Below are positions 11,046 to 24,400 of a stretch of DNA of 64,000 bases, piece by piece (within the stretch, counting starts at the first letter, position 1; the number at the start of each line of letters is the position of its first letter). The notes beneath the pieces were generated by a model. The model was not told where the DNA came from, did not search any database, and worked only from the letters and a program-made list of their open reading frames with translations. The DNA comes from Sthenelais limicola (Eukaryota > Annelida > Polychaeta > Phyllodocida > Sigalionidae). The DNA is taken from contig OW804102.1 of NCBI GenBank assembly GCA_942159475.1, positions 25,052,684 through 25,116,683 of the forward strand, given 5' to 3'. The translations under genes were made by a program, and so were the position numbers.

Positions 11046-14000
11046 TTTTGGGGCTGATATTAAGCAGTTTCCTGGGGGAGGCATTTACATTTACATAAGA
11101 TAGCACAATGACACAAGTATTGAGTGGCTTTTGCGACAGTTGCAGACCCCATAACCATCACTTATCATACCCATCAACCATAATGATCATCCATGGAGTT
11201 CTTATCACTACGAAATAAGTACTTGAGATTCAGGCCTTAACCCAATTCCCAGACCCATTTCAAAACTCTAATATTATTCACTGTAATATCTATAATGAAT
11301 GAACAAGGTTACACATTTCTGAAATCAGCTGGAAAAGAAAACCAGAAGAAAGCTTCCTGTGTTATTGATGTCATGGCTTGTTAATTAAAAGGAGCCTGTT
11401 TCCAACTGACGCTTATCGCTCATATAATTCGCTGATAGGAGATTTAAATGGGAATTCTGTTAAATATTGTTATCGACGCGATTAAGATACGATCGCAATT
11501 ATAACACAGCGACGCAAATTGCAACCGTTTGTTCCTCTGAAAAGGGAGGGAATAACATGGAGGAAATATTTCATGGTGGCAGTGTAGAACATGTAATATA
11601 ATTGCAAATATTGAACCGAGGGAATTGTGAATGAAATCTGTAAGACCAGCAGAAAGATTTAGCTGAAAGATTTAGCTGAAAGATTTAGCTGAAAGATCTA
11701 GTTGAATATCAAGTCACGTTTTTAGTAGCCCAGGATTTGAGGCATTGGAAACAGTTGGCCCATGAAACATTTGTACTTTGTTTTGAATTGGGGACATATA
11801 CATATAATTTTTTGAATTGGGGACATATACATATAATGTGTATGCTTAAAATAACATTGCCATCCCTGTTAAATTGTCTCTGATGTTCATATCAAAAATA
11901 AATGTTTTGGAAATATGTAAATATGGACTTGTTCGCAATTCACACGAAATATAAATTTTGCTAAGCAATTTCAAATCAGTGAAATAGGAGATTTAAAAGT
12001 TGCAGCCAATGATAATTTTCTGTTACAACAAAAGCTTGTGGTATTAGTTTGTGAGGAGAATTATGAGGCACCAAAATCAATCATCATAACCATGAACCAA
12101 TATGCCTTTAAACCAATCTAAGAAAGATTTAATAGAATTAAACAGAAAATCGTAATTATTTCGATCACCAGCATGGATTGCATCTTTAAATGAATGGTAC
12201 AGAATGGTCCCAAATGAAAGTCAATAATATTATAAATATCAATACAGGATCCAGAAACAGTACGATTGCCATATAAAGCAATTGCAATTATCTTTATGTA
12301 ATGATGGATTGAAATAAAATCAAACAGATTGAATTACTGCAAAGCTTTGTGAGTCCAACCGTTCCAGAAACCATCATTCCCTTCCTCAATGATTACGATG
12401 ACTATTATTATTATTTTTGACAATGCAAACTTTCATATTTGGATTTTAAAGTCTTTCACAGTTCCCTCTGTTTATTCCTTGTCCCTCAATCATTCCAAGC
12501 GCCGTTGGCAAGACAAGGACACTTGGGCATCTTTGAGGAAGGATGCGTTCAAAGAGAAGAGATAATTAAAGATAAAAGATAGAAGTTGAACACAGACACA
12601 GTTGACTTCTACTCACACCAGCCGTCGGAAACCTTTCTAAAACATTTCAACTATGTTGTAGAATTAAACAGCTTTCCACCTGTACATTCTACCTTGTATC
12701 CACCTTCGAGTATATTTATTTATTTCATATAAGCCACACCTATAGTGTTACACTTTTAATTTCATACCTTCCATCCCTTCATTTTCATATATGTTTAGGA
12801 CAACCTTTAGGTTAGAGTGCAGTAAGAGGACCGGGGAAAACATCAATTTCTCGCAGTGGTTTGTTGATGTCTATTTATGAATGACTTTACCCAATGTTAC
12901 AGCCCACACCTCAATTATGCTGAGAGTTGCCTTGTTCAGAAGTGCTTTCCTGTAACTTCATGGATAACCTCCTTTAACTGAGCCTTTTTTCAACCTTCAA
13001 ACATAATTCACATATGCCATGTTTGTTTGTATTTTTGTTATATGTCTTTGGTGCATAATTGAATCAGGGTCCATCCTAGCATCAGCAGCCCAAGCCGACC
13101 TGCTGTCAGGATGAGCTTAATATTGCAAGGAGAAACTGCCACTTAGCCCAAGATATAGAAAATCACTAGACACATTTGTCTCCAATGAATCGCTCTGAGC
13201 TTTACTTTGATCAGTACGAATAAGTGAATTTCTGATTAATTCCATTCTCCATCGAAACTTTTGGTTCATGTAGTATCATCTCTCTTTGCCTAAATGTGGA
13301 GGGATATATATAAATATAATATATATATATATATACCATATATGCAGCAAGGGTGTTTCAGAAGGGGTAGAGAAGGTAGCAATTCGTCCTCCAGAACATT
13401 TGAACCCCTTCTATTAAATTACCCTTCCTTGATGGATACCAATCGTAGGTTATCATAAATTGCCTGCATAATTAACTATATATATTCACTTACAGTTCCC
13501 TACTGCAATAACATTTGCGCGGACGTTATCTCCAAAGGGCATCCATCAGAGTGGTGTCGCAAGAGAAATCACCGTGGTATAGATAAGACTGAGTGGGGGG
13601 AGGGTGGGGTGATAAGGGGAGGGGGAGAGGAGGGGTATATAGGCTATTGGTATAGGTACAATCATCTTATTTCTGTGGGGAAATCATCCCTAGTTAGGCG
13701 TACCCAAGCCGGGGGATGCTTTAGAAGAAATGATTAGTGAGTAAATGTTCAAGTTCCTGAGTAAAAGTACAACTCTTGCTCAGGAATGTCGGGAATGTCA
13801 GGAATTAGGCAGTCAGGTCGAGAATAGGACATTTATCATTAATGTAGAAATGTGGGTGCCTAATGCTTCCTAATATGTATCCTATATGTTCTTATACAAC
13901 TAGAGAGATTTCCTATACGCTGGGTCTTCATTGAATGAGCTATCTGAATGTATTTTATTTTCTAATTTGATTAGAAAGATTTCTCGAGAACGGACTTCTC

Positions 14001-14531
14001 ATATAATTAGAGATATTTCCCGAGCAGCCGAGCAGGGAATTGGATGAGCTGCCTTTGTAGGGGCTCCTTGTTATGTCATGATAGATTTGAGGCGCTTTAA
14101 TTGAAATTTCAAGAAAAAGGTAATGTAAATATATTCGATCGGCTTGCTATAGAGTCTTACATGTATATAATACTAGTCTGTACTTTATAGCCATAGATTA
14201 ATGGACGGTATTAATCTTACAGGAAAATAAAGCACCTTGACAAAATGGCTTACATCTGTATGGCTGGATATCAACACAGAATAAAAGGCTATGTGCCGCT
14301 TCAGTGGGGACAATATTTTGGACTTTCTCCAATAAAAACAATCTGTCGCAATGGGCTGAACCATTTATGACAAGACAAATCTCATGAATTATTCATGAAA
14401 GCACAGTCAATTCCATGAAGTTGGGGTTGTCCAATATTGGTTTTGGGTTTAGATACCTTTGCAAACAAAGTATGATAGCTGCCTTTTGTTTTAAGATCTA
14501 GGCTTTTAATGGACTGGCTGCTGTTTCTACC
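11046..14531. other. Mostly featureless AT-rich DNA with two tiny tandem repeats
   Basis: A 13 bp unit (GAAAGATTTAGCT) is repeated about 3.5 times at 11653-11703. A ~29 bp unit (TTTGAATTGGGGACATATAC...) is duplicated at 11792-11838. An AT run lies at 13307-13336. Nothing coding was recognised. Confidence 0.6.
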
Positions 14532-14637
14532 AAGGGTCCACCAAGCCGATTTTCATGCAATGTTGCGCCACAGAGGACTGTTTTGCACTAATTTCTACGA
14601 GAATCGCATGAGAATCGGCTAAGTGAACTAGGCCCTT
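14532..14637 (+). mobile_element. Family H miniature TIR element
   Basis: Inverted ends AAGGGTCCACCAAGCCGATT and AATCGGCTAAGTGAACTAGG..CCTT enclose a ~106 bp body with AGAGGACTG. A second copy lies at 62807-62917 with the same ends. This is typical MITE architecture with no coding capacity. Confidence 0.85.
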
Positions 14638-15634
14638 AATATATACCTATCCCCAAAAGTACAGCGCATAGGTATATCTATGTTAGGGGAAGGTCTGAGG
14701 TAGTTAGTCATGTGGAAGGATGAGGATACCCTTGCTGAACTGTCAATTAATACCCCTCTGATGCAATAAGACAGCTCCGTCCCTGTGAAACATACCTTCT
14801 GCTAGATATCATTTATTCAGACAATTGGACAAAAGGGTGTCTAGACTTGATTCAGGCATGTGAATATACTTCCAATGGCCTATTTTGACCTTAGGCTTTC
14901 AGTTTGTGTGTAGTTATTTCCCAGATTGGTTTACGTATGCATATAAATCGACAATACACAATGTTTTCCACATATATAATATGTATGTATGGGTCACTTT
15001 CAACCCTGTCCATGGTATCTGAAAATAGATGATTGATTTCTGAATGTCCACTCAAGTTATATACCGTTCACCACTCGAGTTTCAGTAGAAGTCTTTATTG
15101 GAGTGCGTGGCCTATGCAATCACTCATACGAGTATTGAATGCAGGTATTACCCTATTTCATCCTATCTAAATGACATCTATATGTATAGAGTTGTAGAGA
15201 CGGCTGTTGTGAGTAGTGTCCAGTTTAAAGGGGCATGCCACCAGAATCCATACCAGTAGGTTCAACTTATTCATACTTTTACACTTTTTACTTAATACTG
15301 AAACAAAACTTTGAGAATTAATATTGTAATGAAGTTTAGGATCCAAAAGGTTGTCTGAGGTATAAAAGAGCCCGAATTGTGTTTTCCTTTTCAGTTTCAT
15401 TTTTTCCCCGAGAATGGAGAATTTTATTTCAACATTCCTCTTGCCTAATCTCCATAGAATTGCGTTGGGATAAGCTTAAAGATATGTATTCAATTTTAAT
15501 TGTCTCTACCAAAAAAATCAGTGTGACATAGATTCTGGTGAACAATGAACTTTAAACCAACAAAAAAAGTTCCAGAAAACTCCAGGAGAAAGCTGTTCCC
15601 TGGAGCTGTGTATAATAAAAAGAGTAGTACTCAC
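14638..15634. other. Sequence downstream (minus strand) of the Ig exon; presumed intron
   Basis: On the minus strand this follows the splice donor of the Ig exon, so it should be intron. The 77-residue minus frame at 15167-15400 has no domain and no matching splice sites. Confidence 0.5.
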
Positions 15635-15922
15635 AAGTGACGTTCAGATAGGCCTGCGCTTCGGGCGGGGGGCCAAGGCCGTTGCTGGGTTTACATTTGT
15701 ACCACCCAGAGTCCTCCTTGATGACAGTCGAGATGACGAAGGAACCATCAGCATAGACTCCCGCCCGCGTCATAAGGCCTGGAACCTGTTGGATCTCCAC
15801 CTCATTCTTTAGCCAGCGATATGTAATGTTATTGGGGAACCCCTCAGCTTGGCAGGTTAGTTTCACTCGAGTTCCCTCATTAGCAGTGGTGTTTTTGGGT
15901 GGGACCATAATATATGCGTTAC
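15635..15922 (-). CDS. IGSF9/tutl-like: Internal exon encoding one complete Ig domain, turtle/IGSF9-like adhesion receptor
   Basis: The exon is 288 bp and encodes 95 whole residues plus split codons at each end. Its 5' edge follows a TTTTTCAG acceptor and its 3' edge meets a GTGAGT donor, both on the minus strand. Both introns are phase 1, the classic arrangement for a shuffled Ig domain. The domain has Cys23 in LTCQAEG, core Trp36 in YRWLK, and the DSGWYKC signature with Cys76. It closes with SNGLGPPPEAQAYLNVT, a pattern I associate with a middle Ig domain of the turtle/Dasm1/IGSF9 family of neuronal surface receptors (Ig repeats, fibronectin III repeats, one membrane span). N-glycosylation sequons sit at Asn10 (NTT), Asn31 (NIT) and Asn93 (NVT). 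The open frame extends to 15552-15971, but those extensions are intronic. Ig identity is very secure; the IGSF9 assignment is good but not certain, since Dscam or other IgCAMs are alternatives. No other exon of the gene was recognised here. Confidence 0.82.
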
Positions 15923-18900
15923 CTGAAAAAGATTTGAGCATTATTGAAACAAGTCTATGATGTTTTCTCATATATATAGGACGATTTGTGTATGTATATG
16001 TTCAGGGTGTTATATACATACAGTGGGTTTTTTTCTGTGGTTATTATTTTTTTTTCAGGGGTTATTTTTTTTGCATAGGGGGTTGAATTCATATTCATAT
16101 TTTGGGTGGTAGTGGTGGTAAGTGGTGGTTGTGGTGGTGGAAGTGGTGGTTGGTGAAGTGATGATGAGAATCACCATAAGATGGTGACATTTTTCCCCTT
16201 TTTTTTCTTTCGCTGACAAGTCTTCCCTCTGAAGTTGAGATGTCTATTAGTTTTTAATATAAACAGAATATTTGGATATTTTTGATGGGACTAAATTTCA
16301 ATTAGTGGCCCTGTTTTTTTTAGTTAGATATAACTAAACAGTTAACAAATATTTATTATTTCTAAAATAATGGCTCGAATGAAAATCATTAACCAGCTCT
16401 AACTAACCATATGAACACATACAACCCTAAGGTTTATATATCTGGTAGGTATGAGTGCAAAATAAAGGAATTTTTGTAAAATAATTTGAAATTTGAGTTA
16501 AATTTCGAATTAAATTTTGAATCCTTGAGGCAATGCACATTTCAAGGACACATTGGCCTTTCAAGGACATCTTAGCATTCAGAGGCAAGACAAAATGGCG
16601 GCAATCATCATGACTTCATCATTTTATTCTTCTTCTTCATCTTCATCTCCATCAACAGGATCACTCGCTTGGTCAGAATAAGGCTTAAATTCGACCACCA
16701 ACGGTGAATAATAATGATAATAAATATATATTTTTACACGTCCCAAATCTTCAGTTCACATTTGACTGGAGTCCACACATTTAAGGTGAGTAAAGGTGAA
16801 ACAAGGAAATTAACTCAAATGAACTAAAAAGGCCGATAGCAAGCAACATTGTTTTGTCCTTTTTGCAAATTAAAACAAAAAACATAAATAATCTCACATA
16901 GTGACGACTGACAGTCCGCAGCATGAAGCTTTTGGCTTTTCTTTTTTGAGAAAAAAATGTCCTCATTTTTTTTCATTATTTCTTATCCACTGACACCAAT
17001 TATATATATTTTTTTTTCATTCTTCTATATCTGTTTCCCTCAGTATGATGGTGGAGTGGTCAGAACTGGGCAAAGTTAACATATATAAGGTAGCCTTCTC
17101 TCTTACAGACATATATGGACAAAGGTACCCCTAGGATAATTCTGTCATGTTACACACGGGAACCCTTTCTCATGTTTTTCTTTCTTTTACTTCTTTTTCA
17201 AGTTAATTTTTAACAAATTTTCTTAATATCTTATTACATCAGAAACATTTTAGACTACTTCTCCGGTAGAAATGATCATTCATGTTTTACCCTCCGGGTG
17301 TTAAGTTGGCCAATATGTTACAATACAAACTATTTAAGGCCTTTGTCTTAAGTACTACAAGTCTTGAATTGAATTATTTATTACCCTATGGATCATAGTG
17401 GGGTGGCAGAGAACAAGGTTGTACAAAGGGACACACACTAAAAGGTGGTGTTCTGAACTGTCAGGAGAGTATACATGGAAGTTTTCATTGTTTGAAAATG
17501 TGTTTTGACTGATATGATATTCTCACTGGACCTATAGATCTACATATCATGGGTGGCACCTCATGACCTTTTTTCTGATTGTTTTTCTCTCTCAAATGAA
17601 TTAAATTGAAAGGAAATTAAAAATATAAAAATTTTCAAAAAAGCGTGTCATACGTTTGTTGTTATTTTCTTTTCCACAAATGATACTAATTCAAATATAG
17701 CAACTAAAACCAATGAAAAAATCTCTGCTAAGCTGCCTTGTGATTGGGGATTTTGGCTTTTCATTTTATAAATATCTGTAAATCACAAAAAAGTGGAGTC
17801 ATAATCATTATATGAAAATACAAGTGTGGAGAGGTAGTCGTTTTAATTGTAAATGAGAAAAATGCAGAAACATAAATTTGTCTGTATATTTATATATGTT
17901 ATTGCAACTAATTTGTAGAAATAGGCGAAAGATAATAATAAATCCAACCATTTACAATCAATAATATGAACTTACTTTGAGATTATCATTTACCTTCTTC
18001 TTCAAATTGTAACAAATGTCAAATTAAAGATTTTTGATGATGTTTCACTTGGACACGATTCACAATTTAAGCAGAATCTAGTTAAAAATCGACCGAAAGC
18101 AAGATTTTTCTACTAGAAGCAAGCTTAGATTTTTAAACGGCTCTGGCACAACTAGAAATGGATATATATATGAAATGAGTTGTTTCACAATAGTCATATC
18201 TATTGGATTCCAAAAAGGAAAATAGACAGAGTAGCGCTACTACAATCGGTGTACTGAAGCATTAGTAATATATATATATATAGAATTTATTTTTTCGTTG
18301 AGTGGAAAAAATGGCTATGGCTAAACGAAACACCAACGATGGTTTAAAAAAGATGCTTGGCGATAATAATAATGGTGATAATTATATATATATAAAGTGA
18401 CCACTAATCAACAGCATAATTTGTGGTGGTAGTGGTGATAGTGGTGAATGTTGAAAATACAGTGGTAATGGAAAATGTGGTGGTGGTGGTGGTAGCAGTG
18501 GTAGTGGTGGAAAATGTCGATGTTGAGTGTAATGACTGACAAAAAGTGCATCTATATGGAAGGGGTAGGGAATGGTGGAGGAGGAGGTGGAAGTGAAAAA
18601 AGGCTGGGGAAATTATTGGCATGAAGAGGTTGAGGTGTAGATCAGGGTTGAGTACATCAGCTGTGGAACTGCCTCTTGTAGATTTAGCGTCAAGATACTA
18701 CCGCCAATTACTATCATTTGGGTCTGTATTGTCTGTAGTGTGTCCACAGTATCATTCATTTTGTATGTTCTTGTAGCCATGGTTTTGTCAATCAATGGGT
18801 TCTGCTAAACAAATGGGTGCTATAGATCTTATATTGTCTGTAATTGTAATTTAAATATATAGAACAGATCTGTATTGGAAAGTCTAAGTAGTAATAGGTC

Positions 18901-19190
18901 ATCCAGGTAAGGCAATGTAGACGGGTGGTATTTGGATGATGAATGGTTGAATGCTGAGGGAGGAGGTAAAGGGATATATGAAAAAGAATTGGGTTGCCTA
19001 TGGTACTAATATATCTACTGGTATTTCCTATTGGATTTGATGCTATTTCTCTCATAGAAATGCACTTGGAAACTTTCTCTCATCATTTGGACAATAGCTG
19101 AGTTGCCATTTTAGACTTCTTATTTTGTTTGATTATTTATTTCAGTACCTAGCTATCACCCCCTCTCACAATAAGTTATCCAGTCATTGA
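15923..19190. other. Upstream (minus-strand) flank of the Ig exon; presumed intron
   Basis: AT-rich DNA with a poly-T/GTG-rich patch at 16100-16165 and a GTG-rich tract at 18421-18515 that encodes poly-Thr in a spurious minus frame. Short frames at 16781-16966 and 18404-19055 have no recognisable domains or splice contexts. Confidence 0.5.
18421..18515 (+). repeat. GTG/GGT-rich microsatellite
   Basis: Impure (GTG)n and GTGGTGATA variants. The reverse strand yields the low-complexity Thr-rich frame at 18404-18622, which is not a gene. Confidence 0.85.
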
Positions 19191-19273
19191 GAGGTGTAGT
19201 GTAGTGGTTCAGAGATTTAAGTACTCTCTTCTCATCACCCTCTATAGATATTACAGTCAGTTCAAGACACCTG
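19191..19273 (+). repeat. Degenerate tRNA-like sequence, probable SINE head
   Basis: The A-box-like TGTAGTGTAGTGGTTCAG (19195-19212) and B-box-like CAGTTCAAGAC (19258-19268) are spaced as in a tRNA. The flanking AGGTGT (19192-19197) and ACACCT (19267-19272) can pair as an acceptor stem. The anticodon region is not clean, so a functional tRNA is unlikely. Confidence 0.5.
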
Positions 19274-22200
19274 CCTTTGTTAAAGCAAGGCTCCACTTGT
19301 TATAATGGCAGCCAAAATTTCCTATTTTTTTCCTAGTTTTATACTTAGTCATATTTATAACTGGGTCATCCTCATCGTTACAATGTGACAATTATTTTTC
19401 TTTAGGGTACCTAAAACTTCCTTAAATATATCAGAAATCTTTTTTCAAAGTACATGTCAGTCTTTGTAAATGCAAGTGACTTTTGATAAAGTTAAATCTT
19501 AGCCAACTGGTAGTTTAAATCACTAAGTTGTGATTTCCAATCTAAAGGCCATAGCATTCCCATGACAGGGTCAAACTTGGTATTCATCAAATATTCAAGT
19601 TATTTGTTTAAGGGATTCTTTTTCTAAAACATTTATTTTTTACTGGTTTGGGCAAAGGAAAGGCAGATGAATTTCATTTTTGTCATGAATTTGAGCAATA
19701 TCTGCGTATATATCCTCTCTAAATATTCCAGAATGCCAACCAGAATAGGAGAATAATGATGAGGTCAAGAAAAAAAATTGGGGTCGATATGGTAATCACA
19801 ATTTCAGGAATATTTGGTTAGTTTCAAGCATAAACAAGAGAACTTTAGTTAGAGTGGGAAAATAAGTAAAGAATAATTAAGCTTCAAAATGGACAGAAAA
19901 GTGAGAGGTTGCCTGATTAGTATATATATATATATAGTAAGAGAACAAGTAATAATAACCAGACATGTCTTTAAAAAAAGAGAAACAGAAATAGTGGTAG
20001 AAATATACTTCTTTTGATTTCATCTATCAAAAATGCTCAGCAAAAGATAATGTTTTTATAAAAATATTTCCAAAATTCCAAAAATCTCACCACACATTAT
20101 AATGCAGGGAAAACTTGCTTATTTGGAAATCTAAATATAGTGGATAATTCCAATAATACTTTAATCAATCCATCTATATTTTTCATATTGATACAGAACA
20201 AGCCCAAAATTTCAGATTTTCAAAAAAGAAAATGCATAAAGAGAAGCATAGTGAGGAGAGCGTGGAGGATTGCCTGGTATATTCGACCTTAACGTTTTAA
20301 AAATCTTAAATTTTGCCTAAAATTTGCCTAAAAGTTCGAGAAGAGGAGAGGAGAGGAGAGGATCTACCAATTTGTGCCCTCATGAATTGATATCTGCTAA
20401 GCTACTAGGAATTGGAAAAACCCTTTTAATAATCGATTAATCTATATTGAATCACTCTTAATGTCTGGGAATAAATTAATAAATTTTGGCATTTCTATCT
20501 CTTAATTAAAAGAATATTTGCTATCTATCCCAAGGTGTTGGTTATCAACTACTATTTTCCTCCATCTTAGATTCACATTTGTATGTGAATTTTGAAAAGC
20601 TGCTTTCTATGCAAAACATAATAATCTTTTGCAACTGAGAATGACACAAATAAAGTTTCAGACAAATCATAGGAAAATAAGGAATGAGGAAATTAAATGT
20701 GTCTAGGCTATTGGAAAAAAATAATAATTTGTGGAAAGAACTTCTTCTAAAAAAACTATATTTATTAAGTTGGGTGTGGATTGTTTGTGCAATTACTCAT
20801 GGAGGATAAGATAACATAATGGCACTTCTGAATTTTACTTAAACCTGTTACTTTAAATTTGATAGACACAGAGAGGCATACAATTACGAATTTCAAAAGT
20901 TAGTAGTCAGTTTCATAGTATTCGTAATTTAAACCACTTTAATAACATAATTCCATTGAAAAGTGCTAGGTTCTTTCTTTACTCTATGCAATACAATATT
21001 CTCTATAGTTTTCAACATTTTTGATTTTTTTGAATATATATATAATGATGATTATATAATAGCTATTGATCAATTCATCTTTTCTTGTATTGCATCTGCA
21101 GTGGTATAAGAGATTAGAGTATATACTTCTTCGGCGAATCCATGCAAAAAGCAGAAATTTCTTTTAAAAAATGATAGAGGCATGCCGTTTACTATAACGA
21201 TAAGATTTTTGCACAAATCGTGGATAACATTCATTCTTGTAGCTCAAGTGCATGCAGTTGACCTAATGACCTAGATAAACTCTGACACAGTGACCTAGTT
21301 GTCATCAGAGGAGAGGACTGACCGTTGAGCTTTCGATATTAAAGGGGGGTACATGGTTCAAGCTTTGACCATGAGGTATTTGTATGTATAACAGGCAGAA
21401 GGTGCAGGGATGTAGGGTATAATAGGAAGGTTGGTGCACCTTTAATAATCATAATAACTGACTGGGGGAACTGTACTGTGAGAGAGAGACGTGCTATGTA
21501 TAATATTTTTTTTTGAGTAACGCTTTGGCCACTTTTAAAAGCCCACAAAATGTTAAAGCTTAATTCTGTAGTTTAATTCCTAATGACTAGACCCCTGGCT
21601 TCTAACGCACCTCAGACTTTGTGTTTCATATATATGACCCTCCACCTGTTGTGTTGGGCATTTATATAACACAACATCCTGGGGCTCGATTCGCATATGA
21701 TTTATTCCCTTAATAAATATCTGGGGATGTAACAATGGTAATCGGAGACAGCAAAACTAAAATATGGCCTCCTAGTGTATCAGCCCTACCCCTACGTGGG
21801 GTCCTTCCTCAGGTTTCAGTCATTCTTCAGAAATAAGGATCTTTGTAATTGTATTAAGTTTAGTTTATTCATTTATTTTTAATATTTTCAAAGATATTAA
21901 CTTGGATTTAAATCATAGAACTATTAATTACATGTAGTTTGATTATCTCAAGTCTCAAAGGTAACTGGGATGATTTCCACAATGAGTTTCACATTCTTTT
22001 TGGTTCAGATTCTTTTATTTTAGTTTTAGTTTTGAACACCTAAACTTATCTATTTCTCTTCATGATAAATCTATTGGGATAGTTTAAAATATTTAGAATT
22101 AATTTCAGAGATTAATTATCCAAGGGGTATATAGTATTAGGTCTAGGATAGGGTTTCATTGCCAATTTGACATACTATGCAGCTAAAAGCTAACACACTT

Positions 22201-24080
22201 TGTTTGGGCAGGATTCATGCTGTTTTTATTTTGTTTATTTTTATAAAGATTAAACAGTCCATAATTCGAAATGATTCCAAGGAAATAAGTGCATATGTAA
22301 TTATATATTCAAAGTGGTAAATCATGCTACCTTAACGCACCCAGTGTCCCAATTTATTGCCTTTCCTAATCTATGAAATTCTGGTCTTTAGAATATTATA
22401 CATATTCTAGAATTTTCTATCAAATAATGAAATTATCATCTAGATGTATGTTCTTCTGTATCTCCTCTCTCTCTCTCTATACCAAATGCTGTGCATACAT
22501 TTACATGTTCTTCATGTGTATCATTCCTGCTAATTTATACTCACACAAGCTGTTAAGTTTAAAGGATATCTATTGATTGATCCATTCATTACTATCAATT
22601 ACATCTATTGAAGTACTGGAAGCTATGAAATTTGATACATAATGAAAGGAAAATTCGGCAAAAGCATGGTTTTGTTAACATCTACAAAATGCAGTTCATT
22701 TTATATTTGTTGAGTATTGGATTAAAAAATAACTTTTGTAAGACTAGCTACTGATAGACAAAATATTTACTCAAAAAATAAAATTGTTCTCAAATGGTAG
22801 AGCTATTCTAAGCCTACGTTACAAACATGGGTGGTGGATCAAATGCATGTATGTATATAACTATTGATGAAAAGAAAAAGAAATTTGTACAGAGTCAATC
22901 AAATACAATGGAAAATCAAACACAAAAAATCCCTTTCATTTCTCCAGATCATTACTCCGATGGAAGATATGTACCAATATATAACATTTGATATTTAGAC
23001 ATTACTTGGTTGTGTGGATAATTGATTGATTGTTTCATTGAATGACCCCATTATTTTATTTTGTTGGCCCTTTTTGCATTAATCACAAATGATCCATAAC
23101 AATGGATATTTTTGTCCCACCACAAAAACTTAACCATTCTTTTGAATGAAACTTCACTATTATCTACCTGTTGAATTGATTGATTGATTAATTGATTGGT
23201 TGATTGATGAAGGTTTTACCAGACACAGATGCGTTAAGGTACATGCATTAATGAAACCGTTAGGCTGATAAGAGTACAACTAGAAAACATACGCTACTCA
23301 ATCATCATTCATTTATATATAGTTTATCAATAGAATAATATCAGAGGAGGGACTGATTTCTCTTTATGGCGGACGTGCGGGGGTCAAGTTATTACAGTCA
23401 CAGTCACACAGCATGGTTCTACCAAGATGCCTGGATAGAAATGGATATATATATAGATATATATATATAGATATATATCAATGTCTGAATTGCTACTATC
23501 GAGCCATACGAAACAACCATTACAGACTTAGTGAGAGGAAAATAACCACCATAATTCATGATCATTATGATAATATATATATAAATATATATATATATAG
23601 ATATAGATAATACCTCATCATTCTAGCGTCATACAAATTCATACATAGTGAATACATCCAACCCACCAGTCAAGGGGGGGAGGGGACTCAATACTCCAGT
23701 CTAAAGTGCAAATCATGACATACAGTGAGGTGTGCGATAACATTCTCTTAGGTAATAAGGTTGAGGGTCGCTGAATAGATAGATAGGCTTTTCTTCTACA
23801 TAATTTTCTCGCTACAAATATCTTTTCCTTTTTTTTCAAAACATATCAATCTACATTTTTCATTCTTTTCCTTACTAGTTTTTTTCCTAAATGATTTTTT
23901 CTCTTTTTTTCTCTTTTATCTTATGATTAATTATGGAAAATATAACTGATGATGTTTCGAGGAAGAATGGGGATGTAAAACTGGGGGGCTTCAAGGGTTG
24001 CTTTAGTCGTATGTACATATATATATATATAAACTACTAGGCTGCAAAATGCGTAGGGCCACAGACAAAGGACAACTTGT
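19274..24080. other. Featureless AT-rich DNA
   Basis: No exon or family copy recognised. Low-complexity items only: GAGAG run at 20339-20361, TGATTGAT run at 23176-23210, and two TATATAGA-type runs at 23441-23480 and 23572-23607. Short frames here lack supporting signals. Confidence 0.55.
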
Positions 24081-24089
24081 ATGCATCAA

Positions 24090-24400
24090 ATTCAAAATGG
24101 CGGACACCCGCCCAGGCGATCGTGCGTTTAATATAGTCTTTTTCTGTTCACAAAAAGGTTCTGGCGCAATTTTCTTCATGACATCATAATGCACAACACA
24201 CAACCCAATAACATCAATCAGAAAATGTTGGTGGTCACATCACCCATGTTTCACCGAACTGTTGCTAAAGGCAACGGCTGCTGGTGTTGTATGCAAATGA
24301 GGGGCGGGGCCATCGCCACTGACTGACTGACTGACCGCCGCGGTGACCGGACCCGGAAACCGCAGGCGGAACAGAAGAAAGAAAAATGGCGCGAATACAT
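24090..24400. promoter_or_regulatory. CpG-richer island with Sp1/KLF box and YY1-like motifs
   Basis: It includes CAAAATGGCGG at 24093-24103 (YY1-like), GGGGCGGGGC at 24301-24310 (Sp1/KLF box), a (TGAC)n run at 24318-24334, CCGCCGCGG at 24336-24344, and AAAATGGCGCG at 24383-24393. CpG is locally dense against an AT-rich background. It is a candidate TATA-less promoter. The 113-residue minus frame (24240-24581) crosses it but is not recognised. Confidence 0.35.
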
